In this document: positions 1-11,854 of the stretch, piece by piece
How positions within the stretch are numbered: position 1 is the stretch's first letter
Layout: each line of letters begins with the position of its first letter
Assembly: GCA_022702705.1 (NCBI GenBank)
Contig: CM040425.1
Coordinates: forward strand, 8,262,001-8,326,000
Reading direction: 5' to 3'
DNA: 64,000 nt
DNA from: Papilionanthe hookeriana x Papilionanthe teres
Lineage: Eukaryota > Streptophyta > Magnoliopsida > Asparagales > Orchidaceae
Made by a program: the position numbers and the translations under genes
The notes under the pieces: generated by a model
What the model was told of the DNA's origin: nothing
What the model saw: only the letters and a program-made list of their open reading frames with translations
The model's database searches: none

Positions 1-195
1 TTTGAGGCGAGGAGTGATGTAAATGAAGATTATCTGTAGAGGAGAGTTGAGTTTGATATTGCTTATTATAATGCTCATGTTAGATTTATGAGGGGGGAGT
101 CTGATGTAATATTTCCTACATGCCCCAGCTATACACCATATAGACCTGACCATGCTGATGACCCTGCTGCTGATCCTGGTGATGTAGACTGGTAG
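1..195 (+). pseudogene. ORFb C-terminal fragment (element X1)
   Basis: Frame 1 encodes the tail of the accessory ORFb protein and ends at TAG 193-195. It matches the tails at 7981-8127 (+) and 34,636-34,850 (-): a helical stretch, then a motif like FMRGESDVIFPTCPS, then an acidic end (here PGDVDW). An in-frame TAG at 37-39 breaks it. The rest of the element lies left of the window. ORFb belongs to the family usually annotated as 'putative plant transposon protein', found between integrase and 3' LTR in Athila-like elements; its function is unknown. Confidence 0.7.
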
Positions 196-1499
196 ATAGT
201 TTGTTTGTTCGTTATTTCTGTTGATTTTGTTGTAATGTGTTGTACTGATGTAATGTAGTGGACATTTAATTTTCATGTGATGTGTACCCCTGTTGTGTTG
301 TATTGTGTGATATTGTGTTATTTACTTTCGATGTTGACCTGTTTTGTTGTACTAAAATATTAAAAATTGTTTGTTTCCTGTTGTAGTGTTATGTTGGATA
401 TTTAGATGTTTACTATCAATTTCTCTTTACCCATGCAAATATTTAAAAATTTTTATATCACTGCAACTAATTGCTTCATGCCTGCTAGTTATAAATGTTG
501 ATTAATACCAGATAGCTATTGAAGATTTCAAGATCCCAGCACAGAAAGGTTAGTTTTCTTTTACTCTCAACTGTTTCAAATTCATTGAAAAAATTTATGT
601 TTGGGGGAGGGTAGAGAAATACTAAACTTTTATTTGTTCTCAACTATTATAGTTTCAAAAAGTTATTAGCATAACTTCAGGCAATTGAATCTCATTGTAA
701 GATAATTAAAACTTTTTATTTCAGTTGAATATTATGGAAGGATAAGATGAAAATTTTTTGTAATAAAAGTTGATTTTATAGAAGTAAGATATTTGGTATG
801 AAAGGAATTGATTATAGTTAACTATTTAAAGTAAAGAAAACTATATTTTAGAAATGTTAAGGGACTTAAAGTGTTGTGTGTTAAGAAGAGATTGTAACTT
901 TATGAAAAATAATAAAGCTTGTACCTAACTATAAAATGAGGAGGTGACTTAAGTTTGAACTTTAAAAAGAGGAGAGTTAAGTTCAAAATCATTAAACGCT
1001 GTCCAGATATAGTAATCCTCAAGAAAAGAAAAAAAAGAAGGATTAAAAAACAATCCTAAAAAGAAAAAGAAAAGGAAAGTAAAAAGAAAAGAAAAATATT
1101 TATGAGGAGAAGCTTGAGGAGATGCCTAATTAAAAATTGGCTTCACTTGAATCACCATAAAGGGAAAACTTGATTTCACTTCTGAATTTATATTTAAAGT
1201 ACTAGCCTACATTCTAGTAAAGTTTGCATGAACTCCTTTCTCAGATAATCTTTTAAGGCACTCTTAACGTGACAAGTTATGGTTCATCTTGAAATAAATA
1301 GAAGACTAGAACTCTTAGACCTGATTACTAAATATTCTTATGCCTGTAATTTTGACCTAAGTTACTAAACTTTTTTCTGAAAAATCTAACCATTATACTC
1401 TTCTGAATGAAAATTTTAGTGTCTTACAATTGAAAAGTACATTGCCTAAAGTTATATTTTATGTAGTAAAAGGATTACTTGAGGATAATTAATAGTTTA
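196..1499 (+). other. 3' untranslated region of element X1
   Basis: This noncoding stretch is shared in layout with the other four element ends here. It holds an upstream purine tract at 600-611, conserved block 1 (981-1020, core TATCCAGATA-like then AGTAATCCT), a purine-rich A/G spacer (1021-1102) and conserved block 2 (1103-1150, core GAGGAGAAGCTTGAGGA followed by CCTAAT). No ORF of note. Confidence 0.65.
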
Positions 1500-1513
1500 A
1501 GTTTGGGGGATTT
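1500..1513 (+). promoter_or_regulatory. Polypurine tract of element X1
   Basis: AGTTTGGGGGATTT abuts the LTR start. This is the expected plus-strand primer of an LTR retrotransposon. It is preceded by the group-wide motif CTTGAGGA.AA.TAA. Confidence 0.75.
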
Positions 1514-3183
1514 GGATGCACGAAAAATATGTATGGTTTATGCTATCTAATTTTACTTATTTTTCGTGATATTGCACTTTAAAGAAAGATATTTTTCATG
1601 ATTTGTTGCAGGTATGATGATTTTAGGTGATTGGAGCGAAAAAAATAAAAAAGGAACGAATTCGAAATGAAAAGGAGCAAAATAGTGGAAAAAGTATTCT
1701 GGCACCGCGGCGCCTAAATCCAGACAGCTCAGAAAATATTATGGATGATAGAGCGCCCCAGCGCCCTATCTGGCACCGCCGGCGCCCAAGGTCGATGGAA
1801 TTCCAATTTTGAGAGTTTTGGCGAAATTTTGAAGGGATGCCTATAGAAACTCTTGGGATTTCGTCCCTAACTCTTAAATAACTGAATTTGGACGAGGGAA
1901 GAGAGTGCAAGAAGAGTTTTAGAGAGTTTTAGAGTGTGCTCTCTTGCATTCCATTACTTTCTCTTAGTTTTTAGTGTCAGGTTTTTGTGTAGAAGAGAGG
2001 GATTCTTCTCTAAGGAGTGAAGAAGAAGGAGTAAAGTGAGATATTGCTTCTTCATTTCCATTCTAAAGAGAGAATCAAGTGTTGTAAAGAAGAGAAGAGG
2101 ATTCAAAGGAACTTCAAGGACTTTACATTGGGGAAGAGAAAGAGATAAGTTGTATTTCCTTTTGTGGTTTGTATGACTTTTCTTTTATATATAAAATCCA
2201 TGTTTTATTGTATCTTCTCCATGAATTCTGAGTAGTTTTCTTTGTCTTTCTTCTAGCTTAGAGATGTGATGATGGTCTGAAGTCGATTTGACGTGCTTTT
2301 AATGTGATGATGAAATTGAGATGGTTTTTCATTTAGAACTTAATTTACTTTCAATCTGGCCAATTGAAATGTTAAAATATCTTGTTGAAGATTAAGTTTA
2401 AAAGGATTTAATGTCCTACAACAATAATGAAAGATCAATTCAATTTCCATGCATGAATTGCGTAGTTCATGGGAATTGAGTGCAAATAAGTAGGGAAATG
2501 TATTCTGAAGGACATCAATGTGGAGATTTCTAGGTGACAGGCTGAAATCCCCAGATTGGTTCTAAGATTAGTAACTAATATCAAAGGTTAGCCTTCGGGT
2601 GAAGGGTGAGTGGGAGCTCCGAAGTGAGAGCCGATATCCTCGCAGCCTAGCCCTAGAATTAGTAACTAAACATAGAATTTGTCAATGTTCTTTTCTTATT
2701 TAGAGGAGGGGGTACTCTTCTAAAGGTAAAAAATCATCTATGCTTCTATTTAGTACAATAAATTAAATAATTAATCCATATCAATCCACACATCATATTC
2801 TCATTGCAAGAAGAAAGATATTTTTATCATATATCAAAAACCTTTCAAATATTTAGTTTAGTGTGTCTGTTAATTAATTCTATTTTCAAATTTATTAGAA
2901 GTAATTGTAGTTTAGTTGGTTGTTACTGTTTTCTGCATAGTAGTAGTAGTGTTAGAAGAAAGTTCTAGTGCTTTATTCTAATTGTTAAAACTTTCACTTT
3001 GCTTCAACTTAAAACTTCCCTGTGGGATCAATAACCAGGACTCCACTAGAACCCTGTATTACTTGATACGATACGTATACTTGTGTTGAATGCTTGGACT
3101 TTAAAAAAACATTATAAATATATAAATTTGAAGTTTACAAAATCTTGTATTTAAAAATATAAAAGTAAACTCTGGTTGCATCA
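1514..3183 (+). repeat. LTR of element X1 (Athila-like), about 1670 bp
   Basis: The left edge is set by alignment with the X2 LTR at 9473: TGATACACCAAAAATATG there, GGATGCACGAAAAATATG here, so the terminal TG has become GG. The right edge is ATCA at 3180-3183, followed by a 6-base spacer and a primer site. U3 carries a GC-rich cluster at 1701-1790 (GGCACC, AGCGCC and GGCGCC units), then a TATA-like CTTAAATAAC at 1872-1881. The 3' part has the group-wide segment ending TTGATACGATACGTATACTT near 3062. Short ORFs inside are not genes. Confidence 0.8.
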
Positions 3184-3189
3184 AGTTAT

Positions 3190-3207
3190 TGGCGTCGTTG
3201 TTGGGAA
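3190..3207 (+). promoter_or_regulatory. Degenerate tRNA-Asp primer binding site
   Basis: TGGCGTCGTTGTTGGGAA compared with the intact site TGGCGCCGTTGCCGGGGA at 20,452. The four differences are all C to T or G to A, as expected from deamination of methylated DNA. It lies 6 bases after the LTR end, the normal spacing here. Confidence 0.7.
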
Positions 3208-3537
3208 TTATATCTCATAGTAGTGGTGTCAAATTTGTGTATTCAAACCAATCGCATCAAGTATCTTTAAGTTGGATCATTTAAGAGCCAATTTCACTGA
3301 AATTTGTTAAATTTGAGTTCCTGAAGGTATGAGCACTTCTCCTAAGTAAAAATTTGTCATTTTCACCATGTATTTTAAGTACATTATTGAAAAATCTGAT
3401 AACCACTATTTATGGTGAAAATTTGAGGAAAAGCATGAGAAATTGCTTGGATTTAGTAGAAATTACCTTTGGAAGTTAAATTAGCAAGTTTAGTTTAACT
3501 TTGGAATTTATTTTGAATTTTTTGTGAATTTTTAGAG
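3208..3537 (+). other. ORFb leader with a putative intron
   Basis: From about 3270 this matches the ORFb leader at 22,920-23,208. A donor-like GAAG|GTATGAG at 3327 and an acceptor TTTTAG at 3531-3535 (or AGAG to 3537) frame a 209-211 bp intron that ends at ORFb. Between the primer site and about 3270 all of gag, pol and ORFa is missing. Confidence 0.5.
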
Positions 3538-4678
3538 ATGGATCCAAAGTCAAAGCGCTCGAGAGAGAAGACGAGATTTGATTCCAACAAATTTTTCAGT
3601 TCTAGGGCAGAGGATAGATACGTCGGTGCACTTTCATCGTGTAAATTGATTCCTGAACAAGTTTTTAGTAAACCAGGAGGAGAGATTGAAGAGATGATTG
3701 ATCGAAGAAATTGGGAAAATTAATGTTTCTTCTCCATTGTTACTGTTTTTCTGTTGTTAGAGAGTTTTATGCAAACTTGCCAGCATCAGAAGACAATAAG
3801 GTGATGGTTAGAGGTCAGCAAGTAGATTTTTCTCCTGCGGTAATTAATACTTTTTACCGATTACCTCCTGAGATGTTTTGTTTTTTGCCAACTATCATCC
3901 TTCTGAGGGAGAGTTTGATGAGATAATGTATTTTCTTAATGATGGAAGAGGTTTATGGAAGATAACAAATGAAAGAAGAGTAAATTTTCAGGCCTTTAAG
4001 TTGAAAGTCACCTCAAAGGCATGGCATTACTTTATCTTATCAAAGTTGTTGCCTTCAAGTCATGTTAGTGAAGTTACGAGAGAAGGAACTATTCTGAACC
4101 ATTGTATTAAGCAGGGAAAGCCTATAGACATTGGGACTATTATTTTTTATTATGTTCTGAACTGTGCCAAAGTTGCTACTACTGCAGGTATGGGTTTTCC
4201 TTCCCTAATTCATTCATTTTGTGAGTGGTCTGGTGTTAATTTTGAAACATGGGAAAAGGTTCTTCAGCCACTTAAACCCATTACCAGTATAAATGTAAAC
4301 ACTTACACTGTGCATTTAGTATTTGGCTGGAAAGGAGGATCTGTTAGAGCTTTCAGTGTTTCTGCTTCTGCTGCCTATACTTCTCGAGCTTCTACTTCAC
4401 ATGCATCTTCTTCAAGATTTTCACAAACTAGTTTGTTACAAAATATTTTAAAGAAAGTGAGTCTTACCAGAGAAAATGTTAGAGATTTGGATGGTAAGAT
4501 AGAAAATATTGAAAGGTATATTGTGAAATATGATGAGTACGAGGAGAATTATCAGAAGTACATGAACAAAATGATTACAGGTGATCACAGTGCTTGGATG
4601 ACCCCTCATCCTTTTTATATACCTTATGTGTCATACAGAGACTGGAATAAAGATGATGATGATGAGGATGATGATTAG
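3538..4678 (+). pseudogene. ORFb, putative plant transposon protein (element Y), frameshifted
   Basis: The reading begins MDPKSKRSREKTRFDSNKF at 3538 and runs to TAG 4676-4678, about 375 residues if frames are followed. It shifts frame near 3720 and near 3890. Recognisable parts in order: a basic N-terminus; the core with REFYANLP, then a FYRLPP motif; SKAWHYFI followed by LPSSHVSEVTRE; a Ser/Thr-rich linker; a helical segment (residues about 260-310); and an acidic D/E tail. The same motifs occur in the copies at 23,209 and 35,798 (REFYVNF, FYGLPP, SKAWHYFI). ORFb lies between integrase and the 3' LTR, the position of env-like genes, but I see no signal peptide or membrane span. Function unknown. 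Confidence 0.75.
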
Positions 4679-6184
4679 GATAGTTGTGTTGAGTTTGTGA
4701 TGTTGTTTTCTGATTTTCTTATGTGGTGTGATGTTTTTATTTGTTGTTTTCTTATGTGATATGATGTATTTTGGTACGAAATCTGATATTGTGTAGATTG
4801 TAGTTGGACTATTTCTTTTATGCACATTCAGATGTTTATATGATAAATTGATGATTTATGTTGTATGCTTGTGATATGTTTGTGGTAGTAAATGTTTTAA
4901 ATGTGTATATAGTGTTTGAGTTTTTAGTAGTGTATAATTTAATTCCAAAACTGTTAGGAAAATTTAGAACACTATTAGAAACTCCTATTTAAATTGCATT
5001 TTTAAACTTTTCATAATCTGCTATCATATATTATCTAATATTGTTGTGACTTTAGTCATGTTAAAGTTGGTGTGTATTTGCTTTGAAAACCTCCACTACT
5101 GTAAAAGTCTTTTAAAATTTTTATTTTATGAAAAAACTGAAAAGCTGAAAAACTGAATTTGATTTATTTTTACTCATTGTTTTTAAACTGTTATACTTGC
5201 ATATTTAAGATATGAAAATTCATGCTAACATGCTATTTTAGTTTTTAATTCTTACCCATGTATCATTTTTTATGCTTAAATATTTTATCCTAACTAAAAA
5301 TTCAATGTTTGGGAGTAATTTTAAAAAAAAATTTTCAAAAACTAAAATTTTGTTTATTCTCAAGAATACTTTTAATAAATTTGATATTTGATTGAAAAAA
5401 AATTATGTATATGAAGTTATATTAGGGGAGTAAAATTTTGAATATAAAATTGAGTAAGAGAATTTAGTTAAAATTTATAGTAATGATGAAAAATTTAAAG
5501 TTAAAATTTTCTTAGTAAAGAAATGATAAATGTAGTTAAACTATCTTTAGTAAGAAATGTTGTATTTTTGTAAAGATAGAATATTTGACTTTTTTTTTCA
5601 AAACATAAATTTCTTTTATTGAAAAATAATTTTCAACAATATTATTATGACTTTTAAGTGAAAGATATATATCAGACCTTTATTTTAAATGGAATGGTAT
5701 AATTCAAAATCATTAAAGGCCTATCCAGATACAGTAATCCTTACCTTATAAAAAAAAGAAAAAGAAAAGAAAAGAAAAGAAAAGGGAGGAGAAGCTTGAA
5801 GATTTAAGGGCTTAATCAAAAATTGGTTCCATACCTAAAGTTTAAAATATAACTTTTGAGAAAATCTAAAGCTTAAGATTATAAAATAGTGAGAGAAATT
5901 ATTTTCAAATAAAAATTTTTAAGTGAGAAAAATAAAATGTTCAAATTTTATATTTTGAAGAATCTATAAGTATTTCTGAATTAGATAGAAACTTTATTTT
6001 CATTAACATTTACTTAAGAACTTTCTAAACTTTAAGTTGGTCTCATTTACTAAAATTTTTTCTAAATTTGACTATTTCATTTCTATAACAAAATTTTGAA
6101 ACCTTCCTAAAGAAACTCATTTACATAATTTGCATGCTTGATTTTTATATGATTTTAGTGTCACTTGAGGACAAGTAACATTAT
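4679..6184 (+). other. 3' untranslated region of element Y
   Basis: Upstream purine tract TGTTTGGGAGTAAT at about 5306-5319, conserved block 1 (5701-5741), A/G-rich spacer (5745-5784) and conserved block 2 (5785-5830). The layout matches the other element ends. No gene seen. Confidence 0.6.
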
Positions 6185-6199
6185 AAGTTTGGGGTATTT
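6185..6199 (+). promoter_or_regulatory. Polypurine tract of element Y
   Basis: AAGTTTGGGGTATTT lies directly before the LTR start TGATAACC. Confidence 0.7.
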
Positions 6200-7889
6200 T
6201 GATAACCTAAAATATATATTATTTTTAAGCACATTTTTATACCTATTTTTTATGATATTGCACTTTAATGGAAGGTATTTTTTGTGTTTTTCTTGCAGGT
6301 ATGATTAAAATGAGTAATTGTGATGAAAGGAGCAAGAATGGATCAAATTTAAAGCAAAAATGGGAAGGTGTGCAAATTTGGCCTCTTGCGCCAAAGCAAG
6401 AATGGATTAAATTAATTTTGTCGCAAATTTGAAGGGTTTTTTAGCATCCTTTGGTTTAAACTTCATTAACTTCCCATCAGCGCCAAATTTCATTTAAAAT
6501 TAGAATGGATGGATGCATCTCTTGGTGAATTCATTGAATCCAGACATATTTTGAATAGACACCAAAGCATCTTTTGGAGAATTATTAAAAATGAATACTT
6601 GAAGATAGAAAGTGGTGCCACACCCAAGAGAAGAGTTTAGAAGAAAATTTTGGTGGGAGAAGTTGGAGAAAAGCTTGAAGTTGTTTCCAGGGAAAGAGGA
6701 AGAAAGAGAGCCTTCTTCTTGCCATATTTTCTTTACCCTTTCACTTTACTTTATTATAGTTTGTATTAGAATTTAGGAGAGTCAATTCTCAGAGTTGGGC
6801 GCCAACCTCTATGGAGACTTTTAGTGAAAGCAAAATTTCAGAGGAACTTCCAGAGTCTTGTGGAGAGGATTTTCAGATAAGTGTTTATGTTTGTTTTTAC
6901 ATTTGGTTTTTAAGAAAAACTTGTGTTTTCACTATGATTTCTACTTTCAAATCAAGTTGTGGTTGTGTTTTCTCCATGAGTTCTGAGTGGTTTTCTTTTT
7001 CGTTTTCCTTTTAAATGATGAAGTAATTAAATTATGAAAGGAAGTTGTGTAAAGTATATAAGTTTAATATTGGAAGAAGTTGTGATGATTTATTTCCTTG
7101 CACTTAATTTACTTCTTGATTTAGCCAATTAAGATGTTAAAATTTGCTGTGAGATTATGTAAGATCCATTGCGGCGTTGTCTCAATCAACAATTAGAAAG
7201 AATCACATGCAATTGTACGGATGAGAATTGTAATCTATATAATTGAATACAAATAAATAGGGAGATATGTTTTAATGGGGAGTAAAATTAGATGTCTTTA
7301 GAGTGACAGGCTAAAGCCCCCTAATTTGGTTTAAGGTGAAAAATTTTTTATGAGATGTTAGCCCCCAGGTGGAGGGAATCGAGGGAGCTCAAGAGTGAAA
7401 GCTGGTACCTTCCCTGCCTAACCCTTCTACAAAATTTCAAAGCTTCAAATTAACCAATTTTATTTATAGAACAAAGTAAGGGTAAAGAATATAATTGCTC
7501 ATATTTGGCACAACACATTTAAATTCTTCAACAATAAAATTTCATAATTATTACTGATTCATTAAACAAAGAAAAGGATATTTTATTCTCATTGCTTTCA
7601 TATCGTTTTTAGAGTCTTGGTTATTTTAATTACTTGTTTTACTTTTTCTTAAATAGAAAACATCAAAAAAATTTCAAATTATCTATTTTAAAACATACTT
7701 TTCAAAATTAATTTAAAAAGTAAAAGGTTAATTTTCTTATTTCTTTGTATTTTAGACATGTCTCTGTGGGTTAGAAATCTTGGGGCTTAATCAGAATGTC
7801 ATGTATTACTTGATAAATGATACGTATACTTGTGTAGAATCCCATATTATAAAATAATTAAAATATATTTCTTATTTTCTTCGGAATCA
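6200..7889 (+). repeat. LTR of element Y, about 1690 bp
   Basis: Starts TGATAACCTAAAATATAT after the purine tract. Ends GGAATCA, 6 bases before a primer-site remnant. It is a different subfamily from the X LTR upstream, but clearly related to the truncated LTR at 25,775 (shared segment with GGAAGAAGTTGTGATGATT). So the two LTRs flanking the ORFb-only interior 3190-6199 are not a matched pair. Confidence 0.8.
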
Positions 7890-7895
7890 AGTTTT

Positions 7896-7913
7896 TGGCA
7901 CCGTTGCAAAGAA
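7896..7913 (+). promoter_or_regulatory. Primer binding site remnant
   Basis: TGGCACCGTTGCAAAGAA: the first 12 bases match the tRNA-Asp site TGGCGCCGTTGC with one change; the rest is lost. Confidence 0.6.
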
Positions 7914-7980
7914 AGAGATATTATCATTGGAAAGAAATATAAAGTGAAAAACTTAAGGGTAAATATTCAGGGACCAAAGA

Positions 7981-8127
7981 GTTGATTATGACATAGCCTA
8001 CCATAATGCTCAGGTAAGATTCATGAGAGGAGACACTGGAGTGATATTTCCTACTTGCCCCAGCTATGTTCCTTACCAACTTGATTATGCAGATGAGGCG
8101 GAAGCTGCTGCTGATGATGATTGGTAG
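7981..8127 (+). pseudogene. ORFb C-terminal fragment (element X2)
   Basis: An open stretch ending at TAG 8125-8127 encodes the ORFb tail (VRFMRGDTGVIFPTCPSY, then an acidic end). It is about 70% identical by eye to 1-195. Only some 70 bases separate it from the primer site, so gag, pol, ORFa and most of ORFb are deleted. Confidence 0.7.
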
Positions 8128-9003
8128 TTATGTGGTTTCTGTTTTCGTTTGTGTTTTGTGGTACTTTGATGTGTTAGTTGTTTCTCTGTGTCGTTGTAAC
8201 ATGTGATTGTAATTGTGTTAGTAATGAGAATACAATGAACATTGTGTTGTTTGTTTAGTGATTCAGATTGAGACTATGATGCTTTGTTGAATGTTTAAAG
8301 TTTAAGTCTTTAATATTTCTTCACCCTGCAAATTTTCAAATATTATATATATATCACTACTTTTAACTATTTCATGCTTGCTAGCTTAAATTTTTTATTA
8401 GCACTAGCATAGCTTCAATAGAATTCAGAAACCCACGACAAAAAGGTTAGTTTTCCTTTTGTTTTACTCCTTACCTTTGTAAATTTATATGTAATATAAA
8501 ACTTAAGTTTGGGGGGAGTAGAATATTAAGTCTTATTTGTTCTCATTTAATATATTTTCAAAATTTATTAACATAACTTTCAGTATTTGAACCTAACTTT
8601 AGATAACTAATTTTTTTTTGTCATTTAAATATCATAGTGGATTTGAATGAAGGTTTTGAGTGATAAAGGTTAACTTTATGGGGTTAAGATATTTAGCATA
8701 AGAGGATTGGACAATAGTTGACTATTTAAAGTGAAAGAAACTGTATTTTTGAAATGTTATGGGACCTAGAGATTTATGTGAGAAGAAAGGATTGTGACTC
8801 TATGATGAATCATAAAGCTAATATATATTTATAAAGTAAAGAGATGTGTTAAGTTTCAACTTTAGGAAGAGGAGAGTGAAGTTCAAAATTATTAAAAGCT
8901 ATCCAGATATAGTAATCATCAAAAGAAAAAGAAAAATGTATAAAAAAGAGAAGAAGAAAAAGGATTCAAAAGCAACCCCAAAAAAAAAAGAAAAGCAATG
9001 TAT

Positions 9004-9054
<51 letters not shown>

Positions 9055-9458
9055 CATACATGTGAGGAGAAGCTTAAGGAGATGCCTAACCAAAAATTGG
9101 CTTCACTTGAATCAACTTAAAGGAAGAGCTTAGTTACATTTTTTAATTATTATTTAAAATATTAGCCTACTTTCTAATATAGTTTGCATGAGCTTATTTT
9201 TCATATAGTCCTTCAAGGTACCCTTAATGTAACAAATTATGGTTATTCTTGAAATGAATAGGGAACTAGAACAGTCAGACTTGACTAATAAATGTTCTTA
9301 CACTTGTAGTTTTGACCTGAGTTACTGAATAACTTTCTACAAATCTTACTGTTATATTCATTTAAATCAAAAAATATAGTATTCTTTAAGTGAAAGTTCA
9401 CTACTATGAGTTATATTTGTATGTAGTAAAAGGATTACTTAAGGACAAGTAATGGTTA
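8128..9458 (+). other. 3' untranslated region of element X2
   Basis: Upstream purine tract AAGTTTGGGGGGAGTA at 8506-8521, conserved block 1 (8881-8920), a spacer that is A/G-rich then a TA microsatellite, and conserved block 2 (9063-9113). No gene. Confidence 0.65.
9005..9060. repeat. (TA)n microsatellite with a CATA tail
   Basis: About 46 bases of TA repeats followed by CATACATACATA. It occupies the variable spacer between conserved blocks 1 and 2; the other copies have A/G-rich sequence there. Confidence 0.9.
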
Positions 9459-9472
9459 AGTTTGGGGGATTT
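9459..9472 (+). promoter_or_regulatory. Polypurine tract of element X2
   Basis: AGTTTGGGGGATTT immediately before the LTR start. Confidence 0.75.
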
Positions 9473-11095
9473 TGATACACCAAAAATATGTTAGTTTTCA
9501 TATATATGAATTGTACTCATTTTTTTTTATATTGCACTTTAAATGAAGGTATTTTTCATGTTTTTTTGCAGGTATGATGATTTTAGGTATTTGGACAAAA
9601 AAGAAGCAAAAAAGAATGAATGTAGAGCAAGAAGAAGCAAAATGAAGAAATCAACCTACTAGGGCCGACGACGCCAGAATGGGCCACCGGCACCCAAATC
9701 CAGAGAGTTCAGAATTAAATCGGCAATAGGTCGCAGACGGCGCCCAAAGTCGGTGGAAGCTAAATTCAATGTATTTGGATGAATTTTGAAGGGTTGCTTG
9801 AGGAAACTCTTAGGGAATTCATTTTAAAACTATTTCAAACATATTTGGATGTTAAGAAGAAGAGAGAAGAGAGGGAGAGGAGTCTTTAGAGTGTGATTAA
9901 AGTGTGTTAGGGTTTTGGAGAGTGAGTGTGTAAGTGTGTTCAAGTGTGTAGAAGTCTTGTTTTGTGAGAAATTCTTCTCTAAAGAGTGTAAGAGAAGGAG
10001 AGCAGTGAGAGTTTGCTTCTTCCTTACTATTCTAAAGAGGGAATTGAGTGTTGTTCTGAACAGAGAAAAGGATTCAAAGGAACTTCAAGGGATTTACTTG
10101 GGGAAGAAATTGAGATAAGTTGTATTTACTTTTTGTGGTTTGTATAACTTTATTTTTATATATATAATCCCTGTTTTGTTATATCTTCCTCATGAATACT
10201 GAGTAGTTTACTTTGTCTTCTCCTTGCAATGAGATGTGGTGAAGTGTGATGTAAATTTGATGTGTAATTTAAATGTTAAGAAATAGTGATGATTTTTTAC
10301 TTCGTACTTCATTTACTTTTTGATCTGGTCAATTGAATTGTTAAAACTTGTTGTGAAACATTCAATCCGAGAGGACTAAGTGTTCTACAACAAAAGGTGG
10401 AGAATTCATTCAATGTCCATGAATGAGTTACATAGTTAATGGGGGTTGAGTGTAAATAAATAGAGAAATGTGATTTGATGGGCTTCGAATTGGAGATTTT
10501 AGGGTGACATGCTGAAATCCCCAATTTGGTCCTAGAGCTTGCTAACAAAAGCTAGGGTTAGCCTTTAGGTGAAGGGAAGTGGGAGCTTTAAAGTGAGAGT
10601 CAGTATCCTCCCAGCCTAACCATGGATTTAGGGACTAAGCCTATGATTTGCCAATGTTTTTTACATAACTCTGAAGAGGGGGTACTCTAGAGAGGGTAAA
10701 GAATATGAATGCTCCTATTTAGCATAACACAAAATTTTATCAATCTATATCATTCATTCATCATAGTATCATTGTAAGGGGAAAGATGCATTTTCCATAT
10801 TTGAACCTTACATTACAAAACTTTATCTGTGTAGTTATATCTATTGTAAAATTTAGAATGTAACTTTAGTTAACTTATCTTGTAGTTATTGTTGCACTAT
10901 CAACTTTAATATTCCTGAACTTGCATTGTGAATTGAGTATTGGATTTCATTCCTATCCTATACTTTGAGTAGTTCCAACCTTCCTCGTGGGATCGATAAC
11001 TAGGACTCCACTAGAGCCATGTATTACTTGAATGATATGTATACTTGTGTATACGACTGGCTGCTTAATTATTAAATTGATCTTACTGTGAAACT
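9473..11095 (+). repeat. LTR of element X2, 3' end lost
   Basis: Starts TGATACACC. It aligns over its length to the X1 LTR, including the GC cluster (9661-9752) and the segment TGTATTACTTGA...TATACTTGTG near 11,020. No ATCA-plus-primer-site end is seen. The match fades near 11,095, where unrelated minus-strand coding sequence begins, so the right edge is approximate. Confidence 0.7.
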
Positions 11096-11110
11096 GATTT
11101 AAATCTACCC

Positions 11111-11760
11111 TTAAAAATTAACGCTTTTAGCAGCACCGGTCAATTTCACAGCTCCAGTGATCAGAGACCCTCCCAAGTATGGGTCTGGCTCATATCCATA
11201 TAGTGTTTTATCTTCATTCATTCTTTCAAAGGTAACTGAGACTTTGGGCTGTGCAACTCCAAGTGTGCATTGTTTTGACAAATCTGCTCCATTTCCATTC
11301 AAGACCATAACTGATCCAACCAGTAATGGGATTTCTATGGATCCTCTAAACTCTCCAGGACCAATGATCTTTATCTCCCTTTCAAACCTAATATTTCTCT
11401 CGCTCATGAACGAGACTATGTCGAACGACCTGAAGATGTCATGGTGGTCAATATGGGGCGGAATGCAACCACCTCCTCATATATGTTAATAATGCAGCTG
11501 TTCGGAATACAGTCTACTGGCAGCATGTGCCACTCCACCGTTTTCTTAATCATTTTCTTTATCGGGGATGTCATAACGTCAACTTCATCATTTTGAAAAA
11601 TCCCTAGGGGATTTCCCTATCCGTCCTTCGTAAAGTTGTAACAGTAACCACACTGAATTATTTTCCATATACAGTTATAATCCTCATAATGTTAACAAAC
11701 CTTCCCTGGATCTCCTCATAATACTCAAATTCTTTCCTTTTGACTCTCAAATCTTTGTCA
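11111..11760 (-). pseudogene. ALKBH9/10-like RNA demethylase domain, degenerate
   Basis: The minus strand carries most of an AlkB-type Fe(II)/2-oxoglutarate oxygenase domain like plant ALKBH9/ALKBH10 (m6A RNA demethylases). In order: EFEYYEEIQGRFVNI; IIQCGYCYNFTKDG; VEWHMLPVDCIPNSCIINIY; GCIPPHIDHHD with the iron-binding H-x-D; IIGPGEFRG; VLNGNGADLSKQC. Breaks: about 60 residues missing after the first segment, an in-frame TAG after FTKDG, and a frameshift near 11,455. The second iron ligand (His of the AKHC motif I recall from the family) is Gln in SKQC, and the arginines of the RISITFR-type motif are changed to KVSVTFE. Inactive as read. The matching parts show no intron. It lies 3' of a Tat-type integrase in the same orientation, so it may be a captured accessory domain. 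Confidence 0.75.
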
Positions 11761-11854
11761 TTACATAGTCTGAGATTGTCTACTGTCATTGAGGCTCAAC
11801 GAACTGTGGTACGTATGACTCCATGTCGGGGTGCTTCCCATTTCTCCTCATCAG

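Noticed and set aside
1623..1910. 95-codon minus-strand ORF in LTR X1
   Set aside because: It lies inside the LTR, is not conserved in the X2 LTR, and opposes the element's transcription.
3538..4678. ORFb as an envelope gene
   Set aside because: It has the env position, but I see no signal peptide, transmembrane segment or glycoprotein features; the sequence fits the putative plant transposon protein family instead.
9005..9060. CRISPR-like or satellite array
   Set aside because: A simple TA microsatellite without spacers; CRISPR arrays are not expected in plant nuclear DNA.
8899..9133. ORFs on both strands through the TA microsatellite (runs of Ile/Tyr)
   Set aside because: They are produced by translating the (TA)n repeat inside the 3'UTR of element X2 and have no homology.
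11157..11489. 110-codon plus-strand ORF over the ALKBH-like region
   Set aside because: It is the shadow of the minus-strand oxygenase homology, which explains the sequence.
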